Shown: one piece after another, positions 19,702-28,967 of the stretch
Numbering within the stretch: position 1 is the stretch's first letter
Layout of the letters: the number at the start of each line of letters is the position of its first letter
Source of the DNA: Alphaproteobacteria bacterium LSUCC0719
Lineage (GTDB): Bacteria; Pseudomonadota; Alphaproteobacteria; Puniceispirillales; Puniceispirillaceae
DNA: 64,000 bases
NCBI GenBank assembly: GCA_040839025.1
Contig: JBFPJN010000001.1
Coordinates: 558,001 to 622,000 of the forward strand
Direction of reading: 5' to 3'
Notes under the pieces: generated by a model
The model's database searches: none
Seen by the model: only the letters and a program-made list of their open reading frames with translations
What the model was told of the DNA's origin: nothing
Translations under genes and position numbers: made by a program

Positions 19702-20220
19702 ATGGCAGGCAGTGTGAACAAGGTTATCCTGGTGGGTAATCTGGGTCGCGATCCCGAAATCAGGAATACCCAGGACGGGGCCAAAATCGTGAACCTGTCA
19801 GTTGCGACGTCCGAACGGTGGAAAGACCGGATGAGCGGTGAGCCGCGCGAACGGACCGAATGGCATAGGGTCGTCATCTTCAACGAGAATCTTGCACGGG
19901 TTGCCGAACAGTATCTTCGCAAAGGGTCCAGCGTCTATGTCGAAGGTCAGCTTCAGACACGCAAATGGACCGACCAGCAGGGTGTCGAAAAATATACGAC
20001 CGAGGTTGTTCTTGGCCGCTTCAGGGGCGAATTGACGCTTCTTGGCGGCAGGTCGGAGGGAGCCGGGTCAGGTGGTGGATACGGCGATTCAATGGGCGGC
20101 GGCTATGGCGGTGGCGGCGGTTCAGCGCCGTCGTCCGGTCAGGCACCGGCAGCATCTTCGCCAGCTACACCGCCACCAATGCATGGCGGTGACGCTCCGG
20201 ATGATGATATTCCGTTCTAA
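19702..20220 (+). CDS. ssb: Single-stranded DNA-binding protein
   Basis: Coats single-stranded DNA in replication and repair. The product is 172 aa: an N-terminal OB-fold ([16 protein letters not shown] ... [13 protein letters not shown]), a Gly-rich flexible linker (about residues 118-145), and the acidic protein-interaction tip DDDIPF at the C-terminus. AAGGAG lies 8-10 bases before the ATG. A strong terminator follows, so it is a single-gene transcript. Confidence 0.97.
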   Translation: MAGSVNKVILVGNLGRDPEIRNTQDGAKIVNLSVATSERWKDRMSGEPRERTEWHRVVIFNENLARVAEQYLRKGSSVYVEGQLQTRKWTDQQGVEKYTTEVVLGRFRGELTLLGGRSEGAGSGGGYGDSMGGGYGGGGGSAPSSGQAPAASSPATPPPMHGGDAPDDDIPF

Positions 20221-20244
20221 AACAGAACGATATGAATGAAAATT

Positions 20245-20281
20245 GACCCGTTACCTTGATACAGGTGGCGGGTCTTTTTTT
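20245..20281 (+). terminator. Rho-independent terminator of ssb
   Basis: A 12-bp stem, 20245-20256 with 20263-20274 (GACCCG...CGGGTC outermost, two G-T pairs inside), has a 6-base loop and is followed by a run of seven T. It starts 25 bases after the ssb stop. Confidence 0.9.
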
Positions 20282-20400
20282 ACGTCTTAAATCAACAATA
20301 TTTTGAGGTTTGACCACAAGATATGGTATAGATGTTGTGGATGACGGCTTGTTTGACCGTCTGGTGACTATGATGGCCGTATCGGCCCGAAGAGACCGCA

Positions 20401-23055
20401 GTGACAGACACATCTACGCCACCTGCCGACCCGCTAAACCCGACTATTTCGATTACCGAGGAAATGCGGAAATCCTATCTCGATTACGCGATGAGCGTGA
20501 TCGTGTCGCGCGCATTGCCGGATGTTCGTGACGGGCTGAAGCCGGTGCATCGCCGCATTCTGTATGCGATGATGGAAGGCAATTACGACTGGTCGAAACC
20601 GCCACGCAAATCTGCGCGTATCGTTGGTGACGTGATGGGTAACTATCACCCGCATGGCGACAGTTCGATCTACGAGGCGATGGTCCGGATGGCGCAGGAT
20701 TTTTCCATGCGTCTGCCACTTGTCGATGGTCAGGGAAATTTCGGCTCTGTCGATGGTGATCCGCCGGCGGCGATGCGCTACACCGAATCACGCCTTGCCA
20801 GGGCCGCCGAAAGTCTGCTTCGCGATATCGACAAGGAAACGGTCGATTTCACTGAAAACTATGATGAAACCCAGCTTGAACCTACGGTGCTGCCGGCTGA
20901 ATACCCCAATCTTCTGGTCAATGGGGCCAACGGCATCGCGGTCGGCATGGCCACGAATGTGCCACCGCACAGTCCGGCTGAAGTCATCGCCGCCTGTGAA
21001 GCCTTTATCCGCAACCCGGACATCACTGTCGAGGAGCTGATTGAAATCGTTCCCGGGCCGGACTTCCCCACCGGCGCTCTGATCATGGGCCGGGCCGGCA
21101 TTCGTGATGCCTATCACACCGGTCGCGGGTCGGTGATCATGCGGGCCCGCGCCGAGGTCATTACCGACGCCAGGGATCGCGAAACCATTATCGTGACCGA
21201 AATCCCCTATCAGGTGAACAAGGCCCAGCTGCTGGAGCGGATAGGTGAACTGGTCCGCGAAAAGACCATCGAAGGCATCTCCGACATCCGGGACGAGTCG
21301 GACCGGACCGGCATGCGGATCGTGGTCGAGGTCAAGCGGGATGCCGCCGGCGATGTGGTGTTGAACCAGCTGTGGCGGCACACAAGGCTGCAGACGAGTT
21401 TCCCGGTCAATATGCTGGCGATGAATGGCGGCCGTCCCGAACAGATGGGGCTGAAAGACGTTATTGCCGCTTTTTGCGAATTCCGCCGCGAGGTGGTGAC
21501 AAGACGGTCCGTCTATCAGCTTGGCAAGGCACGGGAACGGGCACATCTTCTGGCCGGCCTGATGGTGGCGCTTGCCTCTATCGACGAGGTGATCGAACTG
21601 ATCAAGCGGGCGCCTGACACCGAAACCGCCCGCAACCAGCTCTGTGAACGAGCCTGGCCAGCCGCCGAGGTCGAGGCCTTCATCGCCTTGATCGATGATC
21701 CGGGGCATGAAGTGGTTGACGGCACCTATCGGCTGTCTGAGGCACAGGCGCGGGCCATCCTTGAGCTTCGCCTGCAGCGTTTGACAGGGATGGAACGCGA
21801 AAAGCTGGCCGAGGAAACCGGCGAACTTGCCCAACGCATTGCGGATTACCTTGAAATCCTTGGGTCTGCTGACCGGGTCAACGAGGTCATTCTTGACGAG
21901 CTTGCCGCCGCCAGAGAGCGGTTGGGTGGGCCACGGCGGACCGAAATTTCGGACCAACTTGTCGATCAGGATGATGAGGATCTCATCCAGCAGGAAGATA
22001 TGGTCGTGACTGTCAGTCACCGTGGCTATATCAAGCGCGTGCCTCTGTCCGTCTACCGGGCACAGCGCCGCGGCGGCAAGGGACGCGCCGGCATGAAGAC
22101 CCGTGACGAGGATTTTGTCACCAGGCTGTTTGTTGCCAACACACATACCCCGATCCTGTTTTTCACCTCGAGTGGCATGGTCTATCAACTGAAATGCTAT
22201 CGTCTTCCTGAAGCCGCGCCACAGGCGCTTGGCAAGGCGATGGTCAATCTACTGCCGATCGAAACAGGTGAAACCATCAATACAGTCATGCCGATGCCGG
22301 ACGATCCCGACAGCTGGGATGATCTGCACATCATGTTTGCCACCGCGACCGGCAATATCAGGCGCAACAGGTTGAGCGACTTCACCAACATCAAACGCAA
22401 TGGCAAGATCGCGATGAAGCTTGCCGATGGTGACGAGCTTGTCGGCGTTGCGCCATGCAACGAAAGTGACGATCTGTTGCTGGCGACACGTGATGGCAAG
22501 GCGATCCGGTTTGCCGTCGATGCGGTTCGGGTGTTTCGTGGCCGTGACAGCACCGGTGTCAGGGGGATCAAACTTCTTGGCAAGGATTCCGTGGTGTCGA
22601 TGTCCATCATTACCGACGAGGACAATGAATTCGTGCTGTCGGTGACCGAGAACGGCTATGGCAAGCGCACACAGGTATCCGATTATCGGCGCGCCGGGCG
22701 CGGCGGCCAGGGTGTGGCCAATATCGAAACCAGCGACCGCAATGGCCGGGTCATGGCCAGCTTTACCGTCGTCGAAGACGATCAGCTGATGCTTGTGACC
22801 AATCATGGGCAGATCATCCGGATCCGTGTTCATGGCGGCGAGGGCGATTCCATCAGGGTTGCCGGTCGAAAGACACAGGGTGTGCGCCTGTTTGATGTGT
22901 CGGGTGATGATGACGAGCGTGTTGTCTCGGCTGGTCTGATCCGTGATGCGGATGACGGCGATAATGACGCCGATACTGAAAATGACGGCGAAGTGGCTGA
23001 CGGCCAAGAGGGAGGCACGGCTGGTGATTCCGACCAGCCGGCAACCGACGAATGA
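20401..23055 (+). CDS. gyrA: DNA gyrase subunit A
   Basis: Breakage-reunion subunit of gyrase, 884 aa, starting with GTG at 20401. The N-terminal catalytic core includes the [18 protein letters not shown] segment and the active-site Tyr in AMRYTESRL. The quinolone-determining positions read Ser (E. coli 83) and Glu (E. coli 87), a susceptible-like pattern. The C-terminal beta-pinwheel has the GyrA box in the form RRGGKGR (about residue 555). The last 40 residues are an acidic Asp/Glu tail. It overlaps coaD by 4 bases. Confidence 0.97.
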   Translation: MTDTSTPPADPLNPTISITEEMRKSYLDYAMSVIVSRALPDVRDGLKPVHRRILYAMMEGNYDWSKPPRKSARIVGDVMGNYHPHGDSSIYEAMVRMAQDFSMRLPLVDGQGNFGSVDGDPPAAMRYTESRLARAAESLLRDIDKETVDFTENYDETQLEPTVLPAEYPNLLVNGANGIAVGMATNVPPHSPAEVIAACEAFIRNPDITVEELIEIVPGPDFPTGALIMGRAGIRDAYHTGRGSVIMRARAEVITDARDRETIIVTEIPYQVNKAQLLERIGELVREKTIEGISDIRDESDRTGMRIVVEVKRDAAGDVVLNQLWRHTRLQTSFPVNMLAMNGGRPEQMGLKDVIAAFCEFRREVVTRRSVYQLGKARERAHLLAGLMVALASIDEVIELIKRAPDTETARNQLCERAWPAAEVEAFIALIDDPGHEVVDGTYRLSEAQARAILELRLQRLTGMEREKLAEETGELAQRIADYLEILGSADRVNEVILDELAAARERLGGPRRTEISDQLVDQDDEDLIQQEDMVVTVSHRGYIKRVPLSVYRAQRRGGKGRAGMKTRDEDFVTRLFVANTHTPILFFTSSGMVYQLKCYRLPEAAPQALGKAMVNLLPIETGETINTVMPMPDDPDSWDDLHIMFATATGNIRRNRLSDFTNIKRNGKIAMKLADGDELVGVAPCNESDDLLLATRDGKAIRFAVDAVRVFRGRDSTGVRGIKLLGKDSVVSMSIITDEDNEFVLSVTENGYGKRTQVSDYRRAGRGGQGVANIETSDRNGRVMASFTVVEDDQLMLVTNHGQIIRIRVHGGEGDSIRVAGRKTQGVRLFDVSGDDDERVVSAGLIRDADDGDNDADTENDGEVADGQEGGTAGDSDQPATDE

Positions 23056-23555
23056 GCCACCGGATCATCGCCTATCCAGGGACTTTCGACCCGCTGACAT
23101 ACGGCCATCTGGACATTATCCAGCGCGCAGCGCGGCTTGGTGACGAGTTGATCGTTGCGGTTGCGGCGAATGCCGGCAAGGGCCCGTTGCTCACTGTCGA
23201 AGAGCGGACCGAGCTGGTGACCTCGGAGTGCAAGCGCCTGAATGAAGACGGCACCGTCAACGTGCCGATCCGGGTTCTGAATTTTTCAAACCTGTTGACG
23301 GACTTTGCGCAGGAGCAGGGTGTCTCGGTCATTGTCAGGGGGCTTCGCGCCGTTTCCGATTTTGAAATCGAGTTTCAGATGGCAAGTATAAACAAACGGT
23401 TACATGGCGATCTTGAGACCGTGTTTTTGATGGCCGCCGAGCATCAGCATTTTGTGGCATCCCGTTTCGTCAAAGAGGTCAGCCGCTATGGCGGCGATAT
23501 TTCAAGCTTTGTCCCGGCCAGTGTTGTCCGCAAGATGAAGCTTCTTCGATCCTAG
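23052..23555 (+). CDS. coaD: Phosphopantetheine adenylyltransferase
   Basis: Fourth step of coenzyme A synthesis, making dephospho-CoA from 4'-phosphopantetheine and ATP. The 167-aa product has the nucleotidyltransferase motif [15 protein letters not shown] near the N-terminus (the HxGH-type site reads TYGH) and the conserved [26 protein letters not shown] lies near the end. Length is typical. It is translationally coupled to gyrA. Confidence 0.95.
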   Translation: MSHRIIAYPGTFDPLTYGHLDIIQRAARLGDELIVAVAANAGKGPLLTVEERTELVTSECKRLNEDGTVNVPIRVLNFSNLLTDFAQEQGVSVIVRGLRAVSDFEIEFQMASINKRLHGDLETVFLMAAEHQHFVASRFVKEVSRYGGDISSFVPASVVRKMKLLRS

Positions 23556-23587
23556 GGCACGTCACGTCTGAAATCGCCCGCTGTCTG

Positions 23588-23604
23588 GTCCGGTCGGTCC
23601 GGAC
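23588..23604. terminator. Hairpin between convergent coaD and 98-aa gene
   Basis: GTCCGG (23588-23593) and CCGGAC (23599-23604) form a perfect 6-bp stem with a 5-base loop in the 80-base convergent gap. No T-run follows, so it is weak evidence. Confidence 0.25.
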
Positions 23605-23635
23605 ATGGATTTCCTGTCAAGGCACACTGACGATG

Positions 23636-23932
23636 TCAGGTTTTCAGGAACATGATCCTCTTGCCGGAAAAGGTCAGTGTTTTCGGCGATAACGTCTTGG
23701 TAAACCTGACGATATTCTCCTCGATCATCTGTTCCACCCTGGCCTGGGTTGCCTCATCCGGAAATTCCCAGATCACCGTTGAAATATGGGGCGCCTGTGC
23801 GTTGCGAAAAGCCTGAAAGCTTACACCCTTCAGATCCTTAAGCAGATCGGGCCATTTCGTTTGTAAGATCGATTCAAATAGTTCACATTCTTCTGCAGAT
23901 GGAAATGTCCTGATGAATATCTTTGTAAACAT
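23636..23932 (-). CDS. Hypothetical 98-aa protein, possible dimeric alpha-beta barrel
   Basis: A small soluble protein I do not recognise. Its pattern, a beta strand MFTKIFIRTF, a helix with EECELFESILQTKW, a strand-rich middle, and a second helix ATQARVEQMIEENI, is similar to antibiotic-monooxygenase-like ferredoxin folds. No catalytic residue is evident, and the fold assignment is a guess. It is divergent from the NrtS-like gene with only 20 bases between the start codons, so a shared control region is likely. Confidence 0.6.
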   Translation of the reverse strand: MFTKIFIRTFPSAEECELFESILQTKWPDLLKDLKGVSFQAFRNAQAPHISTVIWEFPDEATQARVEQMIEENIVRFTKTLSPKTLTFSGKRIMFLKT

Positions 23933-23952
23933 TGTGTCTCCGGGTCCACTTC

Positions 23953-24213
23953 ATGTTCGATCTCAAATACGTGGCGTCGGTCTTTTTCAGTCGTAATGTG
24001 GCAAAGCGGTCTTTCATCGTAGCTGTCATTGTCGGCACAATTCTAGCCTTTATCAACCACGGTGAAGTGATTGTTTCCGGCAATTTGACGGCCACCTGTT
24101 GGATCAAGATGATTGCGACCTGCCTCGTTCCCTACACGGTGTCTTCCGTCACCTCGGTTCTCGGCGCATTGGAAAAGCGCAACGCGACGCTTCAGGAAAC
24201 AGGGGCTGCCTGA
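23953..24213 (+). CDS. NrtS-like small membrane protein (nitrate/nitrite transporter family)
   Basis: An 86-aa protein with two predicted membrane helices (about residues 17-34, SFIVAVIVGTILAFINHG, and 45-66, WIKMIATCLVPYTVSSV). The length, the ...VGT.L..INxG pattern and the Pro-Tyr in the second helix resemble NrtS, a small protein reported to take part in nitrate/nitrite transport. No nitrate-assimilation genes lie nearby, so the function is unproven. The ATG at 23953 is preferred over 23932, which has no family match. Confidence 0.6.
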   Translation: MFDLKYVASVFFSRNVAKRSFIVAVIVGTILAFINHGEVIVSGNLTATCWIKMIATCLVPYTVSSVTSVLGALEKRNATLQETGAA

Positions 24214-24451
24214 TACCGAGAGAGGGTTGCGGGAGGAGCCTAGGTCTTATCCTTGCGGCGCAGCTATATATCGCCAGAATTCGCCAATAATCGCGCTATT
24301 CATAAGTGTGAATCCCCTTATATTTCCAAAACAAACCCTGTCGGCGGCATCCCTCTATGCTGTCGGCTCGCAATATCAGGTTCCGACGGGCAAATTTCCG
24401 ACGGGCAAGGCGCCAACTCAAATAATCTCAACATGGACAGGGTGGAAAATA
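24214..24451. other. Gap without a convincing gene; 15-bp direct repeat
   Basis: An in-frame extension of the next gene reaches back to 24113 but reads unlike protein. The only structure seen is a 15-bp tandem duplication, TTCCGACGGGCAAAT at 24381-24395 and a near copy at 24396-24410. Confidence 0.5.
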
Positions 24452-24982
24452 TTGATTCAAGTATGTGCACGGGTCCGGTTGCGCCCCTTCCGCTATTTGG
24501 ATGCAATGGATCTTGTTTGTGGTCTGAATGACTGGCAGGTGGCGCGCTGGCTTGCGAGTGTTCCCCATCCCTATCGGTTCGACCACGCAATGGACTATCT
24601 TGCACGGCCTGAACATCTGGCTGTAGAGGCTGCCCTCGGTGATGCAACCGCCATACTTGCTGTCGCGGTAACCCATGATGGATCCGGAATTGGCGGGCTG
24701 GGCCTCGTGCCGTCAAAACGTAATGAAGGAGCAAGGGAACTGGGATTTTGGCTGTCGCGTCCATATTGGGGGCAGGGGATCATGCCCGGGGCGGTGATCG
24801 CCCTGATTGACGAGGTGACGCGGCAGGCACCGAACACCTTGATTGTTGCAAGTGCAAACCATGACAATATCAGGTCGCAACGGCTGATTCGTTCCCTCGG
24901 TTTCAGTGAAGACGGCCATGATGAAATCTTTTCAAACCCCCTACAGCGACTTGTCACGACTGTCTGCTTCCGGCGGGCATGA
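24452..24982 (+). CDS. GNAT-family N-acetyltransferase (RimJ/RimL type)
   Basis: A 176-aa acetyltransferase. The acetyl-CoA site region reads ELGFWLSRPYWGQGIMPGAVIALIDE (about residues 95-120), and NHDNIRSQRLIRSLGFSEDG follows; both are classical GNAT motifs. I chose the TTG at 24452 because GGTGGA lies 5 bases upstream and the product starts like relatives. ATG-initiated alternatives lie far upstream and would overlap the NrtS-like gene. The substrate is unknown. Confidence 0.75.
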   Translation: MIQVCARVRLRPFRYLDAMDLVCGLNDWQVARWLASVPHPYRFDHAMDYLARPEHLAVEAALGDATAILAVAVTHDGSGIGGLGLVPSKRNEGARELGFWLSRPYWGQGIMPGAVIALIDEVTRQAPNTLIVASANHDNIRSQRLIRSLGFSEDGHDEIFSNPLQRLVTTVCFRRA

Positions 24983-25114
24983 TGATGTGCATTCGTCTGG
25001 ATGACAGATTGCCGTGAATCGTTGAAAGCGCCATCAGTCGCGTGAATCTGCGGGTACTGTATCGGCCCTGTCACCAACTGTCACAGCATCAGGCCACGCA
25101 TGGGAAAAAGGGGG

Positions 25115-25143
25115 TGGACAGGGTTTCATCTAATCTCTATATC
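25115..25143 (+). promoter_or_regulatory. Candidate promoter of tRNA-Lys
   Basis: TGGACA (25115-25120) and TATATC (25138-25143) are separated by 17 bases, about 58 bases before the tRNA. The rest of 24983-25200 holds nothing else I can support. Confidence 0.45.
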
Positions 25144-25200
25144 GTCCTCGTGTGATCGGGGGTTTTCCCGCTTCATCTTCCCGTGTTCTCACGGCATGAC

Positions 25201-25276
25201 GGGCGCGTAGCTCAGTTGGTAGAGCAAGTGACTTTTAATCACTGGGTCACAGGTTCGAATCCTGTCGCGCTCACCA
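25201..25276 (+). tRNA. tRNA-Lys (anticodon UUU)
   Basis: A 76-base cloverleaf with acceptor stem GGGCGCG/CGCGCTC (one G-T pair) and an encoded CCA end. The D-arm is GCTCAGTTGGTAGAGC. The anticodon stem AGTGA/TCACT encloses loop CTTTTAA, giving TTT at 25234-25236. The T-arm is CACAGGTTCGAATCCTGTC. All invariant positions are present. A strong terminator follows immediately. Confidence 0.98.
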
Positions 25277-25279
25277 TTC

Positions 25280-25318
25280 AAAGCCGGTGTAATCCTCTGG
25301 ATTATGCCGGCTTTTTTT
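25280..25318 (+). terminator. Rho-independent terminator of tRNA-Lys
   Basis: AAGCCGG (25281-25287) pairs with CCGGCTT, and an inner stem AATCC/GGATT extends it around loop TCT. A run of seven T follows directly. It begins 4 bases after the tRNA CCA. Confidence 0.9.
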
Positions 25319-25385
25319 GTCTCTGCCAGTCAGACCTTTCTGCAAGAATATCGCGCGGCAAACCTGCCGCTACGCAGACATGAAA

Positions 25386-25416
25386 AAACCCCCTGACCAG
25401 CATTGGCCAGGGGGTA
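25386..25416 (-). terminator. Rho-independent terminator of the 67-aa gene
   Basis: On the minus strand CCCCCTG/CAGGGGG forms a 7-bp stem, with an inner CCA/TGG pairing, followed by six T (plus-strand AAAAAA just before the stem). It lies about 28 bases past the stop of the 67-aa gene. Confidence 0.8.
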
Positions 25417-25442
25417 ACATCCAACTGACGGGAGAAGATCAG

Positions 25443-25646
25443 TCAGATGGTGATCGCGACTCCCTGGCGGTCGAGTGCAACAACACCGCCTTGTGGAGCC
25501 ACATAGCAGGCGAAAAATTCGTCACCCTGCATGGCCGCTCGAATGTCGTAATGAAGCTTGCTTTGCGCCGTGCGAGGGAAGGAAACACGACGGGTGCGGC
25601 TATCTGCATTCGGTTTGCTGAAGAATGAAACAGCTATTTCAGCCAT
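25443..25646 (-). CDS. Orphan 67-aa protein, unknown function
   Basis: I do not recognise this product. It is a small soluble protein with basic residues in the first half (SKPNADSRTRRVSFPRTAQSK) and a more hydrophobic second half ending VALDRQGVAITI. There is no signal peptide or membrane helix. Signs that it is real: a good AAGGAG ribosome-binding site 8 bases before the ATG, a promoter-like pair upstream, and a strong terminator right after it on the same strand. It stands alone as one transcriptional unit. Confidence 0.65.
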   Translation of the reverse strand: MAEIAVSFFSKPNADSRTRRVSFPRTAQSKLHYDIRAAMQGDEFFACYVAPQGGVVALDRQGVAITI

Positions 25647-25980
25647 TGGGAAACTCCTTGTTACATCTGCCTTTGTCGACCGCGACGCCGGTTGGAGGAA
25701 TGCCCGGTGCCGCTGTCTGGTAACAAGTTAGCTTCACCTGTATTAATTAATCGTAAATTACTTATCACACGAATGTGACTTCAACGTCTGTCGCCGCGAT
25801 TGCATGGTTACGGCATGGTTTAGGTGACTTGTTGATGATTTGTCAGTGGTTTGTCAGATTGGTCCATTCCACGCTACGATACCCGGAATAGAGGTGCCGA
25901 CATCCCTGTATCATTGCCGATTTGGCTGTCACGAAATGAAACAGATGTGGCGTCACCGTTAGCGAGGAAATACCGGTCTC
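25647..25980. promoter_or_regulatory. Divergent regulatory gap with two candidate promoters
   Basis: This 334-base gap has an AT-rich core at 25738-25770. On the minus strand, TTGAAG (25779-25784) and TAATTT (25755-25760), 18 bases apart, could drive the 67-aa gene. On the plus strand, TTGTCA (25851-25856) and TACGAT (25875-25880), 18 bases apart, could drive the DUF898 gene. All are matches by eye. No coding potential is seen. Confidence 0.35.
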
Positions 25981-27198
25981 ATGTCGGATAAACCCCATAA
26001 TCCTTTTGTTGCACCTCCATCCGGGACAGGCCAGGACGCGTCTCAGCACGGGTCGGCAGACGGTGGAGAAGGAGAGGGTGTCGAAAAAGACACGGCGTCA
26101 AATGGAGGTTCGACGCCCCACATGGACGGTCCTGTCGCAAGATTCACGCCGCTTGTGTTCAGCGGCACTGCGCGTGCGCTTTTTGGTCTGCAATTCGTTA
26201 ATATTCTGCTGATTCTGGTGACGGTCGGCATCTGGACGCCATGGGCGCGTGTACGAAAACGACGGTTCTTCTATAACAACACGCGCATATTGGGTGAGGG
26301 ACTCGATTACCTTGCGACCGGCCTTGACCTGTTCAAGGGCTGGATCGTGGTTGTGGGCCTCTTGATGCTGTTCTACGCCCTGCCGTTCCTCGGAATCCCT
26401 TTCCTTCAGGAGGGTGCAAGTCTTGTCCTTCTTGCCATATATCCCTGGGCAATCAATCGATCACTTCGCTTCAACGCACGCAATCTAGCGTGGCGAGACG
26501 TTCGTTTCGATTTTACAGGCACCTATTTCGGGTCAGCCTGGTATCTGTTTCTGCTACCGTTCATTGGCGTACTCAGTCTCGGCATCCTGTTGCCCATCGC
26601 ATCAAAGGGGATGCGGGAATATGTGGCCCGCAACTACAGTTTCGGAGCCGCGCGATTCGGCGGCAAGGGACAGCTTGCCAGCTATTACGGTGTCGGCCTT
26701 AAATGTCTGTTGTTAAGCCTTGTTCTGATTGGTGTTGGTGCGGTGGTGGTTGGTCTTGCCATCTATGGCAATCTGGGCACAGCCACGCCCATGCAGGACG
26801 ATCTGGCATCGGTTCTGGCTGGTGGTTTCGGCGTTGGCATGGGCTATCTGGTCCCGATAATGCTTGTGCTGATATTTACGCTGGTTGGCGGTTATTACCG
26901 CGCCTTGACCCGCAATATCATGGTAAACGCGCTGCGGCTTCAGGGGGGGATCAGGTTCCGTTCACATATTTCAGGGTTCGGTCTTGGTTGGATTATCGTC
27001 AGCAATCTGATCCTGTCGGTGGTGACACTGGGTCTGCTTTTGCCCTGGGCGCAGGTCAGGCAATATCGCTATCTTTCCCAGAATACGGAAATCCGGCCAG
27101 CAGCCGATGTGCAGGGATATCTGGACCGCCAGACGCGGGCGGGAAATTCGATCGGTGATGCCGTTGGCGAGGCTGGTGGTCTGGAAATCAATTTCTAG
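25981..27198 (+). CDS. DUF898 / YjgN-family membrane protein
   Basis: A 405-aa polytopic membrane protein. After about 55 hydrophilic residues come repeated hydrophobic segments with the DUF898 features: TLVTVGIWTPWARVRKRRFFYNNT early, and the matching C-terminal LSVVTLGLLLPWAQVRQYRYLSQNT. The family pattern is an internal repeat with PWAxVRxxRY motifs. Function is unknown. It is commonly followed by an M48 metalloprotease, as here, so the two probably act together at the inner membrane. Confidence 0.88.
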   Translation: MSDKPHNPFVAPPSGTGQDASQHGSADGGEGEGVEKDTASNGGSTPHMDGPVARFTPLVFSGTARALFGLQFVNILLILVTVGIWTPWARVRKRRFFYNNTRILGEGLDYLATGLDLFKGWIVVVGLLMLFYALPFLGIPFLQEGASLVLLAIYPWAINRSLRFNARNLAWRDVRFDFTGTYFGSAWYLFLLPFIGVLSLGILLPIASKGMREYVARNYSFGAARFGGKGQLASYYGVGLKCLLLSLVLIGVGAVVVGLAIYGNLGTATPMQDDLASVLAGGFGVGMGYLVPIMLVLIFTLVGGYYRALTRNIMVNALRLQGGIRFRSHISGFGLGWIIVSNLILSVVTLGLLLPWAQVRQYRYLSQNTEIRPAADVQGYLDRQTRAGNSIGDAVGEAGGLEINF

Positions 27199-27204
27199 AT
27201 CGAC

Positions 27205-27289
27205 GACCACGGACACCATACCGCCACGGACACCATACCGCCACGGACACCATACCGCCACGGATACCATAACGCCACGGATACCATAA
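27205..27289 (+). repeat. Five tandem 17-bp repeats
   Basis: Unit CGCCACGGACACCATAC is repeated head to tail at 27205-27221, 27222-27238, 27239-27255, 27256-27272 and 27273-27289. The first copy differs at its 5' base pair, and the last two share two changes (GGATACCATAA). It fills most of the 109-base gap between the DUF898 and M48 genes. Seventeen is not a multiple of three, and the tract is non-coding. Confidence 0.95.
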
Positions 27290-27307
27290 CGAAGGACAAA
27301 ACTCGCA

Positions 27308-28339
27308 ATGCAGGTTCAGGGAAGTCTGACAAGGGCGGGAACGACCCGGACCGTTCCGGCGGCGCTGCTTGTTGGGCCGGGTCGGGATTCCGGCATCGAC
27401 GCGCTGTTTCTTGCCAGAGCGGATCAGCAGCATGTTGAGCAGATAACGATCGATCATGTGCTGCCAAAGATTGGCGGCGGTGACCTTCGTCTGCGTTTAT
27501 CAACAGGCGATGTCATCAGATTTTCCGCTGACACGGATGTCGCGCCGCTGGAACAATTTTTTCCGCACCAGGCAAAGGTTGGATCCAGACTTTCACGGCT
27601 CGAAAAGGTGGGGTGGCGCGGCATGCTGGTGCTGTCTGTCCTGTTTCTGGTTGCACTTGCCGGGTTGCGTCTGGCGATTGCGCCGGCTGGCGATGTGTTG
27701 GTGCGGCTGGTGCCGGATGCCCTTGTTGAACGTGGCTCCGGCCTGGTGCTGGCCCAGCTTGATATGACCCTTCTTGAGGACAGCCAGCTGCCGGTCGCAA
27801 CACAGGACCGGCTGCGCGAGGAATTTGCACGGATGCGTCAGTTGGCACCTGCGGAATTTGCCGATACCCGACTGCATTTCAGACGCGCGTCGGCCATCGG
27901 GCCAAACGCCTTCGCGTTACCGGGAAATGATATCGTCCTGTTGGATGAGCTGGTGACATTTGCCAATGATGACGATGTTGTGCTTGCCGTGGTGGCCCAT
28001 GAATTCGGACATGTCACCGGGCGTCATGCGCTGCGGCAGGTGATGCGCAGTGCCGTTGTGGCCATCGGCGTCGGACTGATTGTTGGTGCCGAGGAAACCA
28101 TCCTCGAGGAAATTGTCGGTTTTGGCGGAAATATTGTGCTGTCAGGCCAGTCTCGAGACTTTGAACTTGAGGCTGACCAGATGTCGGCAGACTGGATGAG
28201 CAGGCTTGGGCATGATGAAGAAGCGCTCCCCCGCTTTTTCCGGAAGTTGCAGACCAAATGCGGAAATATGTGCGATGGCGGGGGATTGCTGGCCTCACAC
28301 CCGTCCTTTCGCGACCGTATTCAGGCGATGGCCGAATAG
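27308..28339 (+). CDS. M48-family membrane metalloprotease
   Basis: A 343-aa zinc protease. An N-terminal cytoplasmic domain of about 100 residues and a membrane helix (about residues 104-121) precede the catalytic domain. The zinc site is VVAHEFGHVTGRH (His231, Glu232, His235), and the third ligand region reads FELEAD (285-290). The C-terminal LLASHPSFRDRI is typical of the family. It is paired with the DUF898 gene upstream, a recurrent association. A role in membrane-protein quality control is inferred from M48 relatives such as HtpX and BepA. Confidence 0.88.
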   Translation: MQVQGSLTRAGTTRTVPAALLVGPGRDSGIDALFLARADQQHVEQITIDHVLPKIGGGDLRLRLSTGDVIRFSADTDVAPLEQFFPHQAKVGSRLSRLEKVGWRGMLVLSVLFLVALAGLRLAIAPAGDVLVRLVPDALVERGSGLVLAQLDMTLLEDSQLPVATQDRLREEFARMRQLAPAEFADTRLHFRRASAIGPNAFALPGNDIVLLDELVTFANDDDVVLAVVAHEFGHVTGRHALRQVMRSAVVAIGVGLIVGAEETILEEIVGFGGNIVLSGQSRDFELEADQMSADWMSRLGHDEEALPRFFRKLQTKCGNMCDGGGLLASHPSFRDRIQAMAE

Positions 28340-28358
28340 GTGGTTGGAAGATCTGGGG

Positions 28359-28967
28359 CTAGGTGGCGAGTTTCAGCACATCACAGCCAAGATAGGCCGC
28401 GTCACGGTCATCATGGCTGACAACGACAACCGCCATCCGGCGCGCTGTGGCGATTTCCCGGAGCGCGTCAAAACATCCCTGCCGGGTTGGCCAGTCAAGA
28501 GCGCTGAAACTTTCATCAAGAAGCAGGATTGGACGGTCGCGAAGCAATGCCCGGACAAGCGCCACACGCTGTTGCTGTCCTCCTGAAATGTCTTCCGGCA
28601 GACGATCCTGCAGACCATCTATGTCGAGCCTCATAAAGGCTTCGTCCACCTGCGTCGGCGTTACCCCACTGCCTTCAAGCGCCACGGTTACATTTTCGTG
28701 GCAGGACAGATGAACAAACAGGTTGTCCGATTGAAAAACTGTGGTAACCGGGCGTTCCCATGGTGGCAGCGACGAAAAGTCCATACCGTTCCAGGTACAT
28801 CTGCCGCTGGCGACAGTTTCAAATCCGGCAATCAGATCGAGAAGGGTGGTTTTGCCCACTCCGGATGGTCCCTGAACAGCCAGGATGTCGCAAGCCTTCA
28901 GTGAAAAGTCGTAGAAAAATTTCAGACCTCCTGCACGTTCAAAGGCCACTTTGTCCACTTCAAGCAT
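28359..28967 (-). CDS. thiQ: Thiamine ABC transporter ATPase
   Basis: ATPase of the thiamine/TPP importer, 202 aa. It has Walker A GPSGVGKTT (about residues 34-42), signature ISGGQQQRVALVRAL, Walker B PILLLDESFSALD and the switch VVVSHDDRDA. The short length with no TOBE domain matches ThiQ. It overlaps the thiP stop by 8 bases and is the last gene of the riboswitch-controlled thiBPQ operon. Confidence 0.92.
   Translation of the reverse strand: MLEVDKVAFERAGGLKFFYDFSLKACDILAVQGPSGVGKTTLLDLIAGFETVASGRCTWNGMDFSSLPPWERPVTTVFQSDNLFVHLSCHENVTVALEGSGVTPTQVDEAFMRLDIDGLQDRLPEDISGGQQQRVALVRALLRDRPILLLDESFSALDWPTRQGCFDALREIATARRMAVVVVSHDDRDAAYLGCDVLKLAT

Noticed and set aside
20590-20710. Possible quinolone-resistance change in GyrA
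   Set aside because: The equivalent of position 83 is Ser, and Glu at 87 is a natural variant in many bacteria.
24113-24451. N-terminal extension of the GNAT gene to 24113
   Set aside because: It overlaps the NrtS-like gene and reads without any family match; the TTG at 24452 has a ribosome-binding site.
25183-25383. 66-codon frame across tRNA-Lys (VAQLVEQ ... VTGSNPV)
   Set aside because: It translates the tRNA itself, a well-known false protein.
27205-27289. 17-bp repeats considered as a CRISPR array
   Set aside because: The copies are head to tail with no spacers, and there are no cas genes.
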